From positions 124,001 to 188,000 of the forward strand of contig JAHDQO010000005.1 in NCBI GenBank assembly GCA_018433765.1: a stretch of DNA of 64,000 nt, read 5' to 3'. This DNA comes from Tissierellales bacterium. Its GTDB lineage: Bacteria; Bacillota; Clostridia; Tissierellales; Sedimentibacteraceae. Within the stretch, counting starts at the first letter, position 1. Each line of letters begins with the position of its first letter. Below the pieces are notes generated by a model. It had not been told where the DNA came from, made no database searches, and saw nothing but the letters and a program-made list of their open reading frames with translations. Positions 45,968-55,726 of the stretch are shown here, piece after piece. Made by a program: the position numbers and the translations under genes.

Positions 45968-47314
45968 CTATTTTTTTATATATTCCATAACTTTATAAAC
46001 ACTACCTGCTCCAACAGTTAAAACAGTATCATTAACAGATATATTATTTTTAGCAATTTCGGCGGCTTTTTCTAAGCTGTCAGTATAAATACTATTTATG
46101 CCTAAAGATTTCATCTTTTTAACAAGATCTTTTGAATGAACAAGACCTGTATCTTTTTCTCTTGCAGGATAGATGTCTATTACAATGGCTAAATCAGATA
46201 ATTCAAATGATTTAGCAAACTTATCTAGAAGCGAATAAGTTCTAGAAAAAGTATGAGGTTGAAAAATAGTTATTATTTTTCCCTTTGTATGATTTTTTGC
46301 AGTAGTTAAAGTTGCATTTATTGCCGTTGGGTGATGAGCATAATCATCAATCAATAAAGCATTATTATAATTACCAATTACCTCATATCTTCTTTTAACA
46401 CCTATAAAAGAATTAAGTCCGTCAATAATTTCATTAGAACTTACATTAAGACAAAGACATGCAGTAATTGCAGCAAGAGAATTTAGTATATTATGCATAC
46501 CAAATACTTTCAACTCAATATTTTTAATTTCTTTGTTTTTATAAACTACCGTATAACATGGATATGGAGTATAATGCAAATCTTTAATATGTACATCAGA
46601 ATTATCATCAAGTCCATAAGTAACTATATTACAATCTAAATCGTTAAATAAATGTGTATACTTATTATTAACAACAAGAGTGCCTGAACTGGTAATTTTA
46701 TTTCCAAACTGTTTAAAGGCCAATTCAATATCAGTTATGTCTTTATAATAGTCAAGATGATCTTCATCTATATTCAAAATTACACCTATAGTTGGATTGA
46801 ACTTTAGAAAATTTCTTTTATATTCACAAGCCTCAGTTATTAGGCAGTGATTACTTCCGATTCTTGTATTTCCTCCAATATTAATAAAATCTCCTCCAAT
46901 TAAAATTGTAGGATCTAAATTAGTTTTTGTTAATATAGATGACACCATACCCGTAGTTGTTGTTTTGCCATGAGTACCAGAAATTGCAATTGTTTCAGAA
47001 TAATCACTCATTAATTTCCCTAAAAATTGTGCTCTATCCATTACATCTATATTTAATTCTTTAGCTCTAATATATTCAGGATTATCTCCATTAATTGCAG
47101 AAGTATATACTACTAAATCACAATCTTTAATGTTTTCTTTGTTGTGGCCAATATAGATAGTAGCACCTTTATTTCTTAAATTTTGTACCAATTCTGAATT
47201 ATTCATATCAGAACCAGAAACTGTAAAACCTTTATCAAGTGAAATTTCAGCTAACCCGCTCATGCTTATGCCGCCAATTCCAATAAAAAATATATGATTA
47301 TAATTATTAAACAT
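45968..47314 (-). CDS. murC: UDP-N-acetylmuramate--L-alanine ligase
   Basis: Adds L-Ala to UDP-MurNAc in peptidoglycan synthesis, in the cytoplasm. About 448 residues. FIGIGGISMSGLAEI is the UDP-binding loop, SGTHGKTTTTGM the ATP P-loop, then CEYKRNFL and NIDEDHLDYY, and the C-terminal DDYAHHPTAI. The first ATG (47326) directly abuts AAAGGA, so the ATG four codons later is preferred. In many Firmicutes murC lies near purR, as here, but divergent. Confidence 0.94.
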   Translation of the reverse strand: MFNNYNHIFFIGIGGISMSGLAEISLDKGFTVSGSDMNNSELVQNLRNKGATIYIGHNKENIKDCDLVVYTSAINGDNPEYIRAKELNIDVMDRAQFLGKLMSDYSETIAISGTHGKTTTTGMVSSILTKTNLDPTILIGGDFINIGGNTRIGSNHCLITEACEYKRNFLKFNPTIGVILNIDEDHLDYYKDITDIELAFKQFGNKITSSGTLVVNNKYTHLFNDLDCNIVTYGLDDNSDVHIKDLHYTPYPCYTVVYKNKEIKNIELKVFGMHNILNSLAAITACLCLNVSSNEIIDGLNSFIGVKRRYEVIGNYNNALLIDDYAHHPTAINATLTTAKNHTKGKIITIFQPHTFSRTYSLLDKFAKSFELSDLAIVIDIYPAREKDTGLVHSKDLVKKMKSLGINSIYTDSLEKAAEIAKNNISVNDTVLTVGAGSVYKVMEYIKK

Positions 47315-47525
47315 AAAAAAATACATTCCTTTCTAAAAACTAAACTAGCAAAATTATAAAAATTAGTTTTTCTCTTATACTTAAGTTGATAATTAAAGAG
47401 TTTTTGATGTTATAAACAAATATATTTAAATTTCAAATTTTTATTTCATTTTATCTTTTTAATTATATCACAGCGTAAGTTGAGCATGCAATTTTTTTGT
47501 ATTTTTATATTTGTAGTAAAATTAC

Positions 47526-47554
47526 TTGAAAAGCACGAACAATTAATGTATAAT
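47526..47554 (+). promoter_or_regulatory. purR promoter with possible PurBox core
   Basis: TTGAAA (47526), 17 bases and TATAAT (47549). The spacer contains CGAACAAT, the core of the B. subtilis PurBox, and an ATTCG in inverse sense follows at 47566. The spacing of the pair is a few bases larger than the usual arrangement, so autoregulation is only suggested. Confidence 0.5.
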
Positions 47555-47585
47555 TACCATAAAATATTCGCATGAGGTGAATGTT

Positions 47586-48410
47586 GTGCAGAAGTTTAGA
47601 AGAAATCAAAGAATAGGTGCATTAATGAAGATATTTGCAGAAAGACCTAATCATGTCTTTTCATACAACTATTTTTCAGAACTTTTTAATGCAGCTAAGT
47701 CTACAATAAGTGAAGACATTGTGATTATAAAAGAATTAGTTAAGAAATTTGAATATGGAAATATAGAAACCATCTCTGGAGCTGCTGGAGGTGTAGTTTT
47801 TGTACCTTATTTAAGCTTAAAAGAAACAGAAGAAATATTAACTAGACTTTGCAGTATTTTTTCCCAAAAGGATAGAATAATTCCTGGAGGGTATATGTAT
47901 ATGACGGACATATTTAATAATCCGTACATAGTTACTAATATTGCTAAAGTAATAGTTTCGAATTTTAGAAATAAAAAAATAGATTATGTAGTTACAGTAG
48001 AAACTAAAGGAATTCCCATTGCAATTATGACAGCACAAAAACTTGATATTCCTTTTGTTGTTATTAGAAGAAATAATAAAGTAACAGAAGGTGCAACATT
48101 AAGTATAAATTATGTTTCAGGATCTTCAGAAAAAATTCAGACTATGTCACTTTCGAGAAAAGCATTAAAAGAAGGTTCTAAAGTTTTAATTGTGGACGAT
48201 TTCATGAAAGGTGGAGGTACTGCTAAAGGTATAACAGATTTGATGGAAGAATTTAGAGTAAAAGTTGAGGGAATAGCAGTTGTAGTTTCAACTAAAAATC
48301 CCATGAATAAACTTATAGAAAATTATCTTCCACTCTTAATACTAGAAGATATAAATGAACAAAAACAAACCATAAGAATAAAACCCAATAGTCGATTGCT
48401 TAAAATTTAA
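47586..48410 (+). CDS. purR: Pur operon repressor
   Basis: 274 residues starting with GTG after GAGGTG; a frame extension to another GTG at 47577 lies inside the ribosome site. An N-terminal winged helix (RNQRIGALMKIFAERP, then SELFNAAKSTISEDIVIIKE) precedes a phosphoribosyltransferase-like domain with the PRPP loop VLIVDDFMKGGGTAKG. It represses purine genes and releases DNA when PRPP is high. First gene of the block ending with spoVT, as in B. subtilis but without yabJ. Confidence 0.95.
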   Translation: MQKFRRNQRIGALMKIFAERPNHVFSYNYFSELFNAAKSTISEDIVIIKELVKKFEYGNIETISGAAGGVVFVPYLSLKETEEILTRLCSIFSQKDRIIPGGYMYMTDIFNNPYIVTNIAKVIVSNFRNKKIDYVVTVETKGIPIAIMTAQKLDIPFVVIRRNNKVTEGATLSINYVSGSSEKIQTMSLSRKALKEGSKVLIVDDFMKGGGTAKGITDLMEEFRVKVEGIAVVVSTKNPMNKLIENYLPLLILEDINEQKQTIRIKPNSRLLKI

Positions 48411-48450
48411 ACAAAAATAGAAAAAAATACAAAAAAATTTAATAGTTTCT

Positions 48451-48479
48451 TTGCATTTTTGTTAAATATGTAGTAAAAT
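48451..48479 (+). promoter_or_regulatory. Promoter for spoVG
   Basis: TTGCAT, 17 bases and TAAAAT, ending about 40 bases before spoVG. In B. subtilis spoVG uses a sigmaH promoter; I see no clear sigmaH match here. Confidence 0.5.
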
Positions 48480-48521
48480 GAAATAAATGGACATAATTTA
48501 CCGGGGGAAGGTGGTGAAACC

Positions 48522-48791
48522 ATGCAAATCACTGACGTAAGAGTGAGGAAAATCAACTCAGAAGGTAAAATGAAAGCAATCGTTTCTGTAACCTTTGATG
48601 ACTGTTTTGTGGTACATGATATAAAGATCATCGAGGGACAAAATGGCCCATTTATTGCTATGCCAAGTAGAAAAATGCCAGATGGAGAATTTAAGGATAT
48701 AGCACATCCAATAAATACTGATACAAGGGCATTAGTTCAGGAAGCAGTATTCAAGGCTTATGAAGAAAAGCGGACAGAAGATGACGAATAA
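48522..48791 (+). CDS. spoVG: Septation protein SpoVG
   Basis: 89 residues: [57 protein letters not shown] small nucleic-acid-binding regulator of sporulation septum formation and cell-envelope genes. GGTGG precedes the ATG. It has its own terminator, so transcription is probably separate from glmU. Confidence 0.97.
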   Translation: MQITDVRVRKINSEGKMKAIVSVTFDDCFVVHDIKIIEGQNGPFIAMPSRKMPDGEFKDIAHPINTDTRALVQEAVFKAYEEKRTEDDE

Positions 48792-48807
48792 AATCAATCT
48801 GTCAGCT

Positions 48808-48834
48808 AAGGGTCTTTATTAAGACCCTTTTTTT
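48808..48834 (+). terminator. Terminator after spoVG
   Basis: AAGGGTCTT/AAGACCCTT stem with a short loop and seven T. Confidence 0.88.
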
Positions 48835-48865
48835 ACGGTTACCAAAAAAATTCCGGAGGTAATAA

Positions 48866-50236
48866 ATGTTAGTTTCAATAATTCTTGCTGCTGGTGAAGG
48901 AACTAGAATGAAATCTTCTGTTCCTAAGGTATTGCATAAAGTCTGCGGTAAAGAAATCATAAAATATATTATTGATAAATCAAAAAAAGCAAACATAGAA
49001 AAAAATATTGTGGTGTTAGGGCATGGGAGATCACAAATAGAAAAAGAAATATCTGATTATGATGTAAAGATTGTAGAACAGCCAATAGGAAAAGATATTC
49101 CATACGGTACAGGTTTTGCAGTTAAACAAGCAGTTAAATATGTTGAAAAAAATGATAAAGTACTTATAATAAATGGAGATGTACCATTAATAAGAAGTGA
49201 ATCTATAGAAGATTTCATTAAATTTCACGAAAAAGGGAGATATGCAGTTTCAATCTTAACTGCTAAATTTGATGATCCCACTGGATATGGCAGAATAGTA
49301 AGAGATTCAGATGGAGATGTTACAGCTATAGTAGAACATAAAGATGCTTCAGAAGAACAAAAACAAATAAATGAAATTAATTCAGGCATATATTGTTTTG
49401 AAGGTGATAAACTCATAGAAACATTAGATAAACTAAATACAAATAATTCACAAAATGAATTTTATATAACGGATGCTGTTAAGATACTAAATTCAGAAGG
49501 ATTTAGTATAGGCGGATATGAAATTGAAGATAGTTTAGAAATTAGTGGTGTAAATAACAGGGTACAATTAGCAGAAGTAAATCAAGCTATGAAGGAAAGA
49601 ATAAATAAATTTCATATGCTTAATGGAGTAACTCTAATAAACCCTGATAGCATATATATAGAAGAATCAGTTGTTATTGGAAAAGATACAATAATATACC
49701 CGGGAACTTTTCTTGAAAAAGAAACAAAAATAGGTGATAATTGTACTGTTGGACCAAATACAAGAATAATTAACTCAATTATTGATGATGAAACAACAGT
49801 AGAAAGTTCAAAAGTTATAGACTCAAAAATTGGAAGTAAATGCTCTATAGGACCATTTGCATATCTACGACCTGGTAGTAAAATAGGAAATCAAGCAAAA
49901 ATAGGTGATTTTGTAGAAGTTAAGAATTCATCAATAGGTAATAATACAAAAGCTTCACACTTAGCATATATAGGGGACGCTGAGGTAGGAAGCAATGTAA
50001 ATATTGGTTGTGGAGTTGTATTTGTCAATTATGACGGAAAAACTAAACATAAAACAATAGTTAAAGATGGAGCTTTCATAGGAAGTAATGCTAATTTAGT
50101 AGCACCTGTTATTGTAAAACAGGGTGCTTTTGTTGCATGTGGCTCTACTATTACTGATGATGTTGACGAAGATGATTTAGCTATTGCAAGAGCACGGCAA
50201 GTAAATAAAAAGGGTAGAGGGAAAAACAGATTTTAG
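48866..50236 (+). CDS. glmU: Bifunctional UDP-GlcNAc pyrophosphorylase/glucosamine-1-phosphate acetyltransferase
   Basis: 456 residues. The N-terminal uridylyltransferase has [18 protein letters not shown] and GDVPL. The C-terminal left-handed beta helix of hexapeptide repeats contains the acetyltransferase site ([19 protein letters not shown]). It makes UDP-GlcNAc for peptidoglycan. GGAGG precedes the ATG, and prs follows after 10 bases as in most Firmicutes. Confidence 0.97.
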   Translation: MLVSIILAAGEGTRMKSSVPKVLHKVCGKEIIKYIIDKSKKANIEKNIVVLGHGRSQIEKEISDYDVKIVEQPIGKDIPYGTGFAVKQAVKYVEKNDKVLIINGDVPLIRSESIEDFIKFHEKGRYAVSILTAKFDDPTGYGRIVRDSDGDVTAIVEHKDASEEQKQINEINSGIYCFEGDKLIETLDKLNTNNSQNEFYITDAVKILNSEGFSIGGYEIEDSLEISGVNNRVQLAEVNQAMKERINKFHMLNGVTLINPDSIYIEESVVIGKDTIIYPGTFLEKETKIGDNCTVGPNTRIINSIIDDETTVESSKVIDSKIGSKCSIGPFAYLRPGSKIGNQAKIGDFVEVKNSSIGNNTKASHLAYIGDAEVGSNVNIGCGVVFVNYDGKTKHKTIVKDGAFIGSNANLVAPVIVKQGAFVACGSTITDDVDEDDLAIARARQVNKKGRGKNRF

Positions 50237-50246
50237 GAGGAAAAAA

Positions 50247-51194
50247 ATGCTAATGAAAAACAGCGAAGTTAAAATTTTTACTGGCAATGCAAACAAAGAA
50301 TTAGCACAAAAAATTAGTGAAGAACTAGGTATACCTTTAGGTAAAGCTGAAGTAAAAACATTTAGTGATGGAGAGATAGCACTTCAGATCCATGAATCTG
50401 TAAGAGGTGATGATGTGTTTGTTATTCAGCCTACGTGTCCGCCTTCAAATGATAATTTAATGGAATTATTAATATTTATAGATGCTTTGAAGAGAGCCTC
50501 AGCTGGAAGAATAAATGCAGTTATACCTTATTATGGATATGCTAGACAGGACAGAAAATCAAAAGCTAGAGATCCAATTACATCAAAACTTGTTGCTGAT
50601 TTGATATCTACAGCAGGAGCTCACAGGGTGATAACAATGGATTTACATGCAGGACAAATACAAGGATACTTTAATGTTCCTGTAGATCATATGCTAGGAG
50701 AACCTATACTTGTTAATTATATTCAAAAATATGTAGATAATAATACAGTTGTAGTATCACCTGATGTAGGAGGAGTTTTAAGAGCACGAAATTTTGCAAC
50801 TAAATTAGATACACCATTAGCTATTATTGAAAAAAGAAGACAAAAAGCAAATGAGTCTGAAGTAATGAACGTAGTTGGTGATATTACTGGTAAAAATGTT
50901 ATTATTATAGATGATATAGTAGATACTGCTGGTTCGTTAACAAAAGCAGCAAATGAATTAAGAAAATTAGGTGCAGAAAAAGTTTATGCATGTGCTACAC
51001 ATGGTGTTCTTTCTGGACCCGCAATAGAAAGATTAAAAAACTCAGCAATAGAGAAACTAGTAATTACAGATACAATTCCATTAACTGAAGAAAAAAGAAT
51101 AGACAAAATAGAAACAGTATCAGTTGCTCCTTTATTAGCAGATGTTATAAAAAGAGTATATGAAAGCAGATCAGTAAGTAAACTTTTTGAATAA
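50247..51194 (+). CDS. prs: Ribose-phosphate pyrophosphokinase
   Basis: 315 residues. Makes PRPP from ribose-5-phosphate and ATP. Motifs: [20 protein letters not shown], the flexible loop, [14 protein letters not shown] and the PRPP loop [22 protein letters not shown] precedes the ATG; a second ATG two codons later is possible. PRPP also controls PurR, encoded upstream. Confidence 0.97.
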   Translation: MLMKNSEVKIFTGNANKELAQKISEELGIPLGKAEVKTFSDGEIALQIHESVRGDDVFVIQPTCPPSNDNLMELLIFIDALKRASAGRINAVIPYYGYARQDRKSKARDPITSKLVADLISTAGAHRVITMDLHAGQIQGYFNVPVDHMLGEPILVNYIQKYVDNNTVVVSPDVGGVLRARNFATKLDTPLAIIEKRRQKANESEVMNVVGDITGKNVIIIDDIVDTAGSLTKAANELRKLGAEKVYACATHGVLSGPAIERLKNSAIEKLVITDTIPLTEEKRIDKIETVSVAPLLADVIKRVYESRSVSKLFE

Positions 51195-51218
51195 TATATA
51201 AAAGCAAGGAGAATACAT

Positions 51219-51788
51219 ATGTACATAGTTATTGGATTAGGTAATCCCGGTAGAAACTATGTTAATACTAGACATAACGTTGGATTTGATGCAGTTGATT
51301 TATTATCAAAAAAATATGATGTGAAATTAAACAAATTAAAATTCCATGCTGTGTTTGGTGATTTTAAACTAGGAAATGAAAAAGTAATGCTTGTAAAACC
51401 GCAGACATATATGAATAGAAGCGGTATATCAGTACTTGATATAATGAACTATTATAAAGTGCCTATTGAAAATGTTATAGTAATCTATGACGATATAGAC
51501 CTTGAGTTGGGTATGCTGAGAATTAGAGCTAAAGGAAGTTCAGGTACACACAATGGTATGAAGTCAGTTATATATCAAATACAAAGTGAAGATTTTCCTA
51601 GGATAAGAATTGGAATAGGAAAAAACCCAGGGATAAACTTAGCTGATTTTGTTTTGCAGAAATTCAGCAGTAAAGAAAGAGAACTAGTAAACGAAGTAAT
51701 TGTAACAGCAGTAGAAGCAGTAGAAGATATAATAATAAACAATGTAGATTCAGCAATGAATAAGTACAATAAGAAAATTCAAAATTAA
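51219..51788 (+). CDS. pth: Peptidyl-tRNA hydrolase
   Basis: 189 residues. Frees peptides from dropped-off peptidyl-tRNA. Catalytic His in NTRHNVGFD, plus KPQTYMNRSG, YDDIDLELG and KGSSGTHNGMKS. AAGGAG precedes the ATG. The last five residues KKIQN and stop are encoded by the AATTCAAAATT repeat arm that follows, the same ending as the YkuK gene at 13516. Confidence 0.95.
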   Translation: MYIVIGLGNPGRNYVNTRHNVGFDAVDLLSKKYDVKLNKLKFHAVFGDFKLGNEKVMLVKPQTYMNRSGISVLDIMNYYKVPIENVIVIYDDIDLELGMLRIRAKGSSGTHNGMKSVIYQIQSEDFPRIRIGIGKNPGINLADFVLQKFSSKERELVNEVIVTAVEAVEDIIINNVDSAMNKYNKKIQN

Positions 51789-52070
51789 AAATGTAGAAAA
51801 TGCAAAAAACAAAATTGAAAATTTAAAATTACAAAACGGGTAACTTGTAACTAGAAATATGAAGTTTTACTTTTGTAAAACAATATAATAAAAAACGAGT
51901 AATTAGTAACTAGAAACATGGGTATAATATTTTTATTAAGTTTTAACCATGTTGCTCTTTATGCGTTACTAATTATTCGTTTTAAATATGATGATTTACG
52001 AATTAATATGAGTAAATTAACAAATAATTATCAATTATACATTATCAACTCTCAACTATAATTATGTATA
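51778..52070 (+). repeat. Composite intergenic repeat, including hairpin element copy 10
   Basis: It starts within the pth stop region with AATTCAAAATT iterations, then TAACTTGTAACTAG iterations, hairpin GTTTTACTTTTGTAAAAC (51864-51881) and a second ACGAGTAATTAGTAAC block. A right arm with ACCATGTTGCTC and TATCAATTATACATTATCAAC follows. The second pair of hairpin 1 is T-A instead of C-G, a compensatory change. It fills the pth-mfd gap; no gene is seen. Confidence 0.8.
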
Positions 52071-52098
52071 TTTTGTAAAAAATTACATATAAATAATA

Positions 52099-52140
52099 TT
52101 GAGTAATAGGCTCGGGTGTTATAATCCGGGCATATTACTA
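52099..52140 (+). promoter_or_regulatory. Hairpin before mfd with TATAAT in its loop
   Basis: AGTAATA-GGCTCGG pairs with CCGGGC-A-TATTACT (13 of 14 positions, one G-T) around a loop containing TATAAT. A TTGAGT lies 15 bases before that box. It may be the mfd promoter, a leader structure or both. Confidence 0.5.
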
Positions 52141-52163
52141 TGTTGTGTGATTCAGGAGAATTT

Positions 52164-55100
52164 ATGAACCAATTATATTTTGGACAACTTAAGAAAAGTC
52201 AGAAATACAATAAAATAATAAACAATTATAAAAATAATAAAAGCCAACTTATACATGGTCTTACAGAAGAAGGATTGGCTTATTTGTGCTGTGCATTAAA
52301 TGATGATAATGTTGGTCAAATATTAGTAATAACAAGTGATGATCTAAGAGCGAGAAAATTAGATAACATAATAAGATCATTTGAATTAAATGTAGAACAA
52401 TTCTTATCTAAACAATTTATACTATATAATATAGATGCATTAAGCAGAGATACAATTAATAAAAGAATACAGATATTAGAAAAAATTATAAACAAAGAAA
52501 AGATAATAATTGTAGCTTCAATTAGTTCATTATTGAACAAAATAATGACTAAAGATAGGTTTAAGAAAAGTACATTAAAATTAGTATATGATAATTCTTA
52601 TGAATTTGATGAGCTGATAAAAAAACTAATTCTTTTAGGATATGAAAGAGTTGATTCTATTGAAGGCGTAGGACAATTTTCTGTTAGAGGAGGAATATTG
52701 GATATATTTTCTCCTAGTGAAAATGCTCCTTACAGGATAGAATTTTTTGATGATGAAATTGATTCTATACGTTTATTTGATACTAAATCACAGCGTTCAC
52801 TTAATAATACAGATTATGCAAAGATAAGTCCATGTAACGATATCTTAATTAATAGAGAAGATATTAAAAAAATAAGAGAAGGTTTAGAAAAAGACTATAA
52901 TAAAAGATATGAAAAAATAAAGAACAGCAAAGTAGAAAGAAATGTAGAAGAGAGATTAAAAAAGTATTATAACAGTATTACATCAAAGCTAGAAGAAAAT
53001 ATGTTATCTGATAACATAGATTTAGTAACACCTTATATGAAGGATAAATTTGAAACATTAATTGATTACTTTGATGAAAAAGCATTGATAATTTTAGATG
53101 AGCCTAACAGAATCTATGAAGACATAAATGTTTTTAAAAAAGATTTTGTATCTAAATATGCTGACCTTTTTAGTCAAGGGGAAATATTAAATAAACAAAA
53201 GAATATCTATTTTGATAGTGAGATAATATTTCAAAAAATATTAAAAAGACCTAGTATTTCTTATAATTCAGTATTGAAAAATAATCGTAATTTAAAATTT
53301 GATAACATAGAGCAGCTGCAAATAAAAGAAGCAAACTCATATTATAGTAAAATTGATGCTCTTTCTAAAGACTTAAATCAATATAAATATAAAGGTTATA
53401 AAACAGCAATAGTCCTAAAAGATGAAGAAAAATGTGAGAAATTATATAATTTATTGAATGATTATGACTGTACCACATCAATCCTAAAAAACAGAGATGA
53501 AATTATACAAACCGGTCAGGTAGTTATAACTCAAGGTAAGCTGAAAAAGGGATTTGAATATACTGAAAATAAGATACTATTTCTAACCGAAAATGAAATA
53601 TTCGGCACATTTAAAAAAAGAACAAGAGCAAAAAAGAAAACTAAGTCTTCAAAAATAGAGAGCTTTACAGATTTGAAACTTGGAGACTATGTAGTACATG
53701 AGCATCACGGTATTGGTCAGTATGTAGGTATAGAAAAAATTGTAGTTCAGGATGTCAAAAAAGATTATTTGTGTGTGAAATACAAGGGTAAAGATAAACT
53801 ATACGTACCTATAGACCAAATGAGCCTAATCCAAAAGTATATTGGATCAGATGCTGTTAAGCCAAAGCTTAATAAAATGGGAAGCTCTGAGTGGGTTAAA
53901 ATAAAAACTAAGACACAAAAAGCTATAGAAAATATGGCAGAGGAATTAGTAAATTTATATGCAAAAAGACAGGCTGTAAAGGGATACGCTTTTTCTATAG
54001 ATACAGAATGGCAGAGAGAATTTGAAGACAAATTCCCATATGAAGAAACAGACGATCAATTAAAATGTATTAGTGATATAAAAAGAGATATGGAAAGTAC
54101 AATTCCTATGGATAGATTGTTATGCGGTGATGTAGGATTTGGAAAAACAGAAGTAGCTCTCAGAGCAGTATTTAAAGCAGTAATGGAAAATAAACAAGCC
54201 GCATTTCTTGTTCCAACAACAATATTAGCTCAACAGCATTATTCTAATATGATAGAAAGATTTAAGAATTATCCAATTAAAATTGAAATGCTCAGCAGAT
54301 TCAGAACGCCATATCAGCAGAAGAAAATCATTAAAGATGTTAAAGCTGGTGTAATTGATGTAATAGTTGGAACTCATAGAATGCTTTCAAAGGATATGAA
54401 GTTTAAAGATTTAGGTCTATTAATTATAGATGAAGAACAGCGTTTTGGTGTAAAACATAAAGAAGTAATTAAGCAGATGAAAACAGCAGTTGATGTATTA
54501 ACACTAACAGCTACACCAATTCCAAGAACTTTACATATGTCTATGATAGGAATAAGAGATATGAGTATAATAGAAGAACCTCCGGGAGATAGATTTCCAA
54601 TACAGACTTATGTGCTAGAATACAATGATAGAATTGTAAAAGAGGCTATAATAAAGGAATTATCAAGAGGCGGTCAAGTATATTATGTTCACAACAGAGT
54701 AAATGACATAGATAAAAAAGCTGCAAAAATTAAAGAGCTTGTTCCTGATGCTAGAGTAGTTATCGGTCATGGGCAGATGAGCGAAAGAGAATTAGAGAAT
54801 ATAATGATAGATTTTATAAATCATGAATATGATGTTTTAGTTTGTACAACAATAATAGAAACTGGAATGGATATATCTAATGTTAACACTATAATAATTA
54901 ATAATGCTGATCAAATGGGACTTTCACAATTGTATCAGCTTAGAGGAAGAGTTGGACGTACAAATAAAGTGGCATTTGCATACTTAACATATCAAAAAAA
55001 TAAAGTATTAAGTGAAGTAGCAGATAAAAGACTTAAAGCTATAAAAGAGTTTACCGAATTTGGATCAGGATTTAAAATTGCAATGAGAGACCTTGAGATA

Positions 55101-55697
55101 AGAGGTTCAGGTAATATTTTAGGAGCAGAACAGCATGGCCATATGGCAGCTATTGGTTACGATTTATATGTTAAATTTTTAGAAAGAGCAGTTAGAAAGA
55201 TAAAAGGTGAACAAAGTGAAAATGTTGAATTTGAAATAGCTGTAGACATAAATGTTGATGGATACATACCTAAAAAATATATATCTGATGAAGAGCAGAA
55301 AATAGAAATATATAAGAAAATTGCATCTATCTCAAATAAAGATGATATACTTGACATAACAGAGGAAATAATAGATAGGTTTGGAAATCCTCCAAAAGAA
55401 ATAAATAATTTAATAAAAATAGCATATATAAAAGTATTATGTAAAAAAATTAATATAAAATCTATTTTACAAATAAGCAGAACTATTAATTTTGAATTCG
55501 TTAAGCAGAAAGATATATCTGGAAATCTGATAAATTTCCTTGTTAATAATTTCAAAAACAAAATTAAATTTGATATATCTAAAAAACCTATAGTTAAATA
55601 CAAATTAGACTCATTAGAACAGGACCAAATTCTAAAAGAACTTGAAAATGCTTTGGAAAGAATGTATAATTCTGTTAAAGACCAAAATAAAAGCTAA
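52164..55697 (+). CDS. mfd: Transcription-repair coupling factor
   Basis: 1177 residues from the ATG after AGGAG (an in-frame ATG at 52140 lies upstream of that site). An N-terminal UvrB-like region is followed by the RNA-polymerase-binding domain (LKLGDYVVHEHHGIGQYVGIE), then the RecG-like helicase with Walker A CGDVGFGKTEVALR, LIIDEEQRFGVKHKE and TATPIPRT, and a C-terminal TRCF domain. It removes stalled RNA polymerase and recruits UvrA. Confidence 0.96.
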   Translation: MNQLYFGQLKKSQKYNKIINNYKNNKSQLIHGLTEEGLAYLCCALNDDNVGQILVITSDDLRARKLDNIIRSFELNVEQFLSKQFILYNIDALSRDTINKRIQILEKIINKEKIIIVASISSLLNKIMTKDRFKKSTLKLVYDNSYEFDELIKKLILLGYERVDSIEGVGQFSVRGGILDIFSPSENAPYRIEFFDDEIDSIRLFDTKSQRSLNNTDYAKISPCNDILINREDIKKIREGLEKDYNKRYEKIKNSKVERNVEERLKKYYNSITSKLEENMLSDNIDLVTPYMKDKFETLIDYFDEKALIILDEPNRIYEDINVFKKDFVSKYADLFSQGEILNKQKNIYFDSEIIFQKILKRPSISYNSVLKNNRNLKFDNIEQLQIKEANSYYSKIDALSKDLNQYKYKGYKTAIVLKDEEKCEKLYNLLNDYDCTTSILKNRDEIIQTGQVVITQGKLKKGFEYTENKILFLTENEIFGTFKKRTRAKKKTKSSKIESFTDLKLGDYVVHEHHGIGQYVGIEKIVVQDVKKDYLCVKYKGKDKLYVPIDQMSLIQKYIGSDAVKPKLNKMGSSEWVKIKTKTQKAIENMAEELVNLYAKRQAVKGYAFSIDTEWQREFEDKFPYEETDDQLKCISDIKRDMESTIPMDRLLCGDVGFGKTEVALRAVFKAVMENKQAAFLVPTTILAQQHYSNMIERFKNYPIKIEMLSRFRTPYQQKKIIKDVKAGVIDVIVGTHRMLSKDMKFKDLGLLIIDEEQRFGVKHKEVIKQMKTAVDVLTLTATPIPRTLHMSMIGIRDMSIIEEPPGDRFPIQTYVLEYNDRIVKEAIIKELSRGGQVYYVHNRVNDIDKKAAKIKELVPDARVVIGHGQMSERELENIMIDFINHEYDVLVCTTIIETGMDISNVNTIIINNADQMGLSQLYQLRGRVGRTNKVAFAYLTYQKNKVLSEVADKRLKAIKEFTEFGSGFKIAMRDLEIRGSGNILGAEQHGHMAAIGYDLYVKFLERAVRKIKGEQSENVEFEIAVDINVDGYIPKKYISDEEQKIEIYKKIASISNKDDILDITEEIIDRFGNPPKEINNLIKIAYIKVLCKKINIKSILQISRTINFEFVKQKDISGNLINFLVNNFKNKIKFDISKKPIVKYKLDSLEQDQILKELENALERMYNSVKDQNKS

Positions 55698-55726
55698 CAT
55701 CATGTGGCAAATTAGGAGGTAAATAA

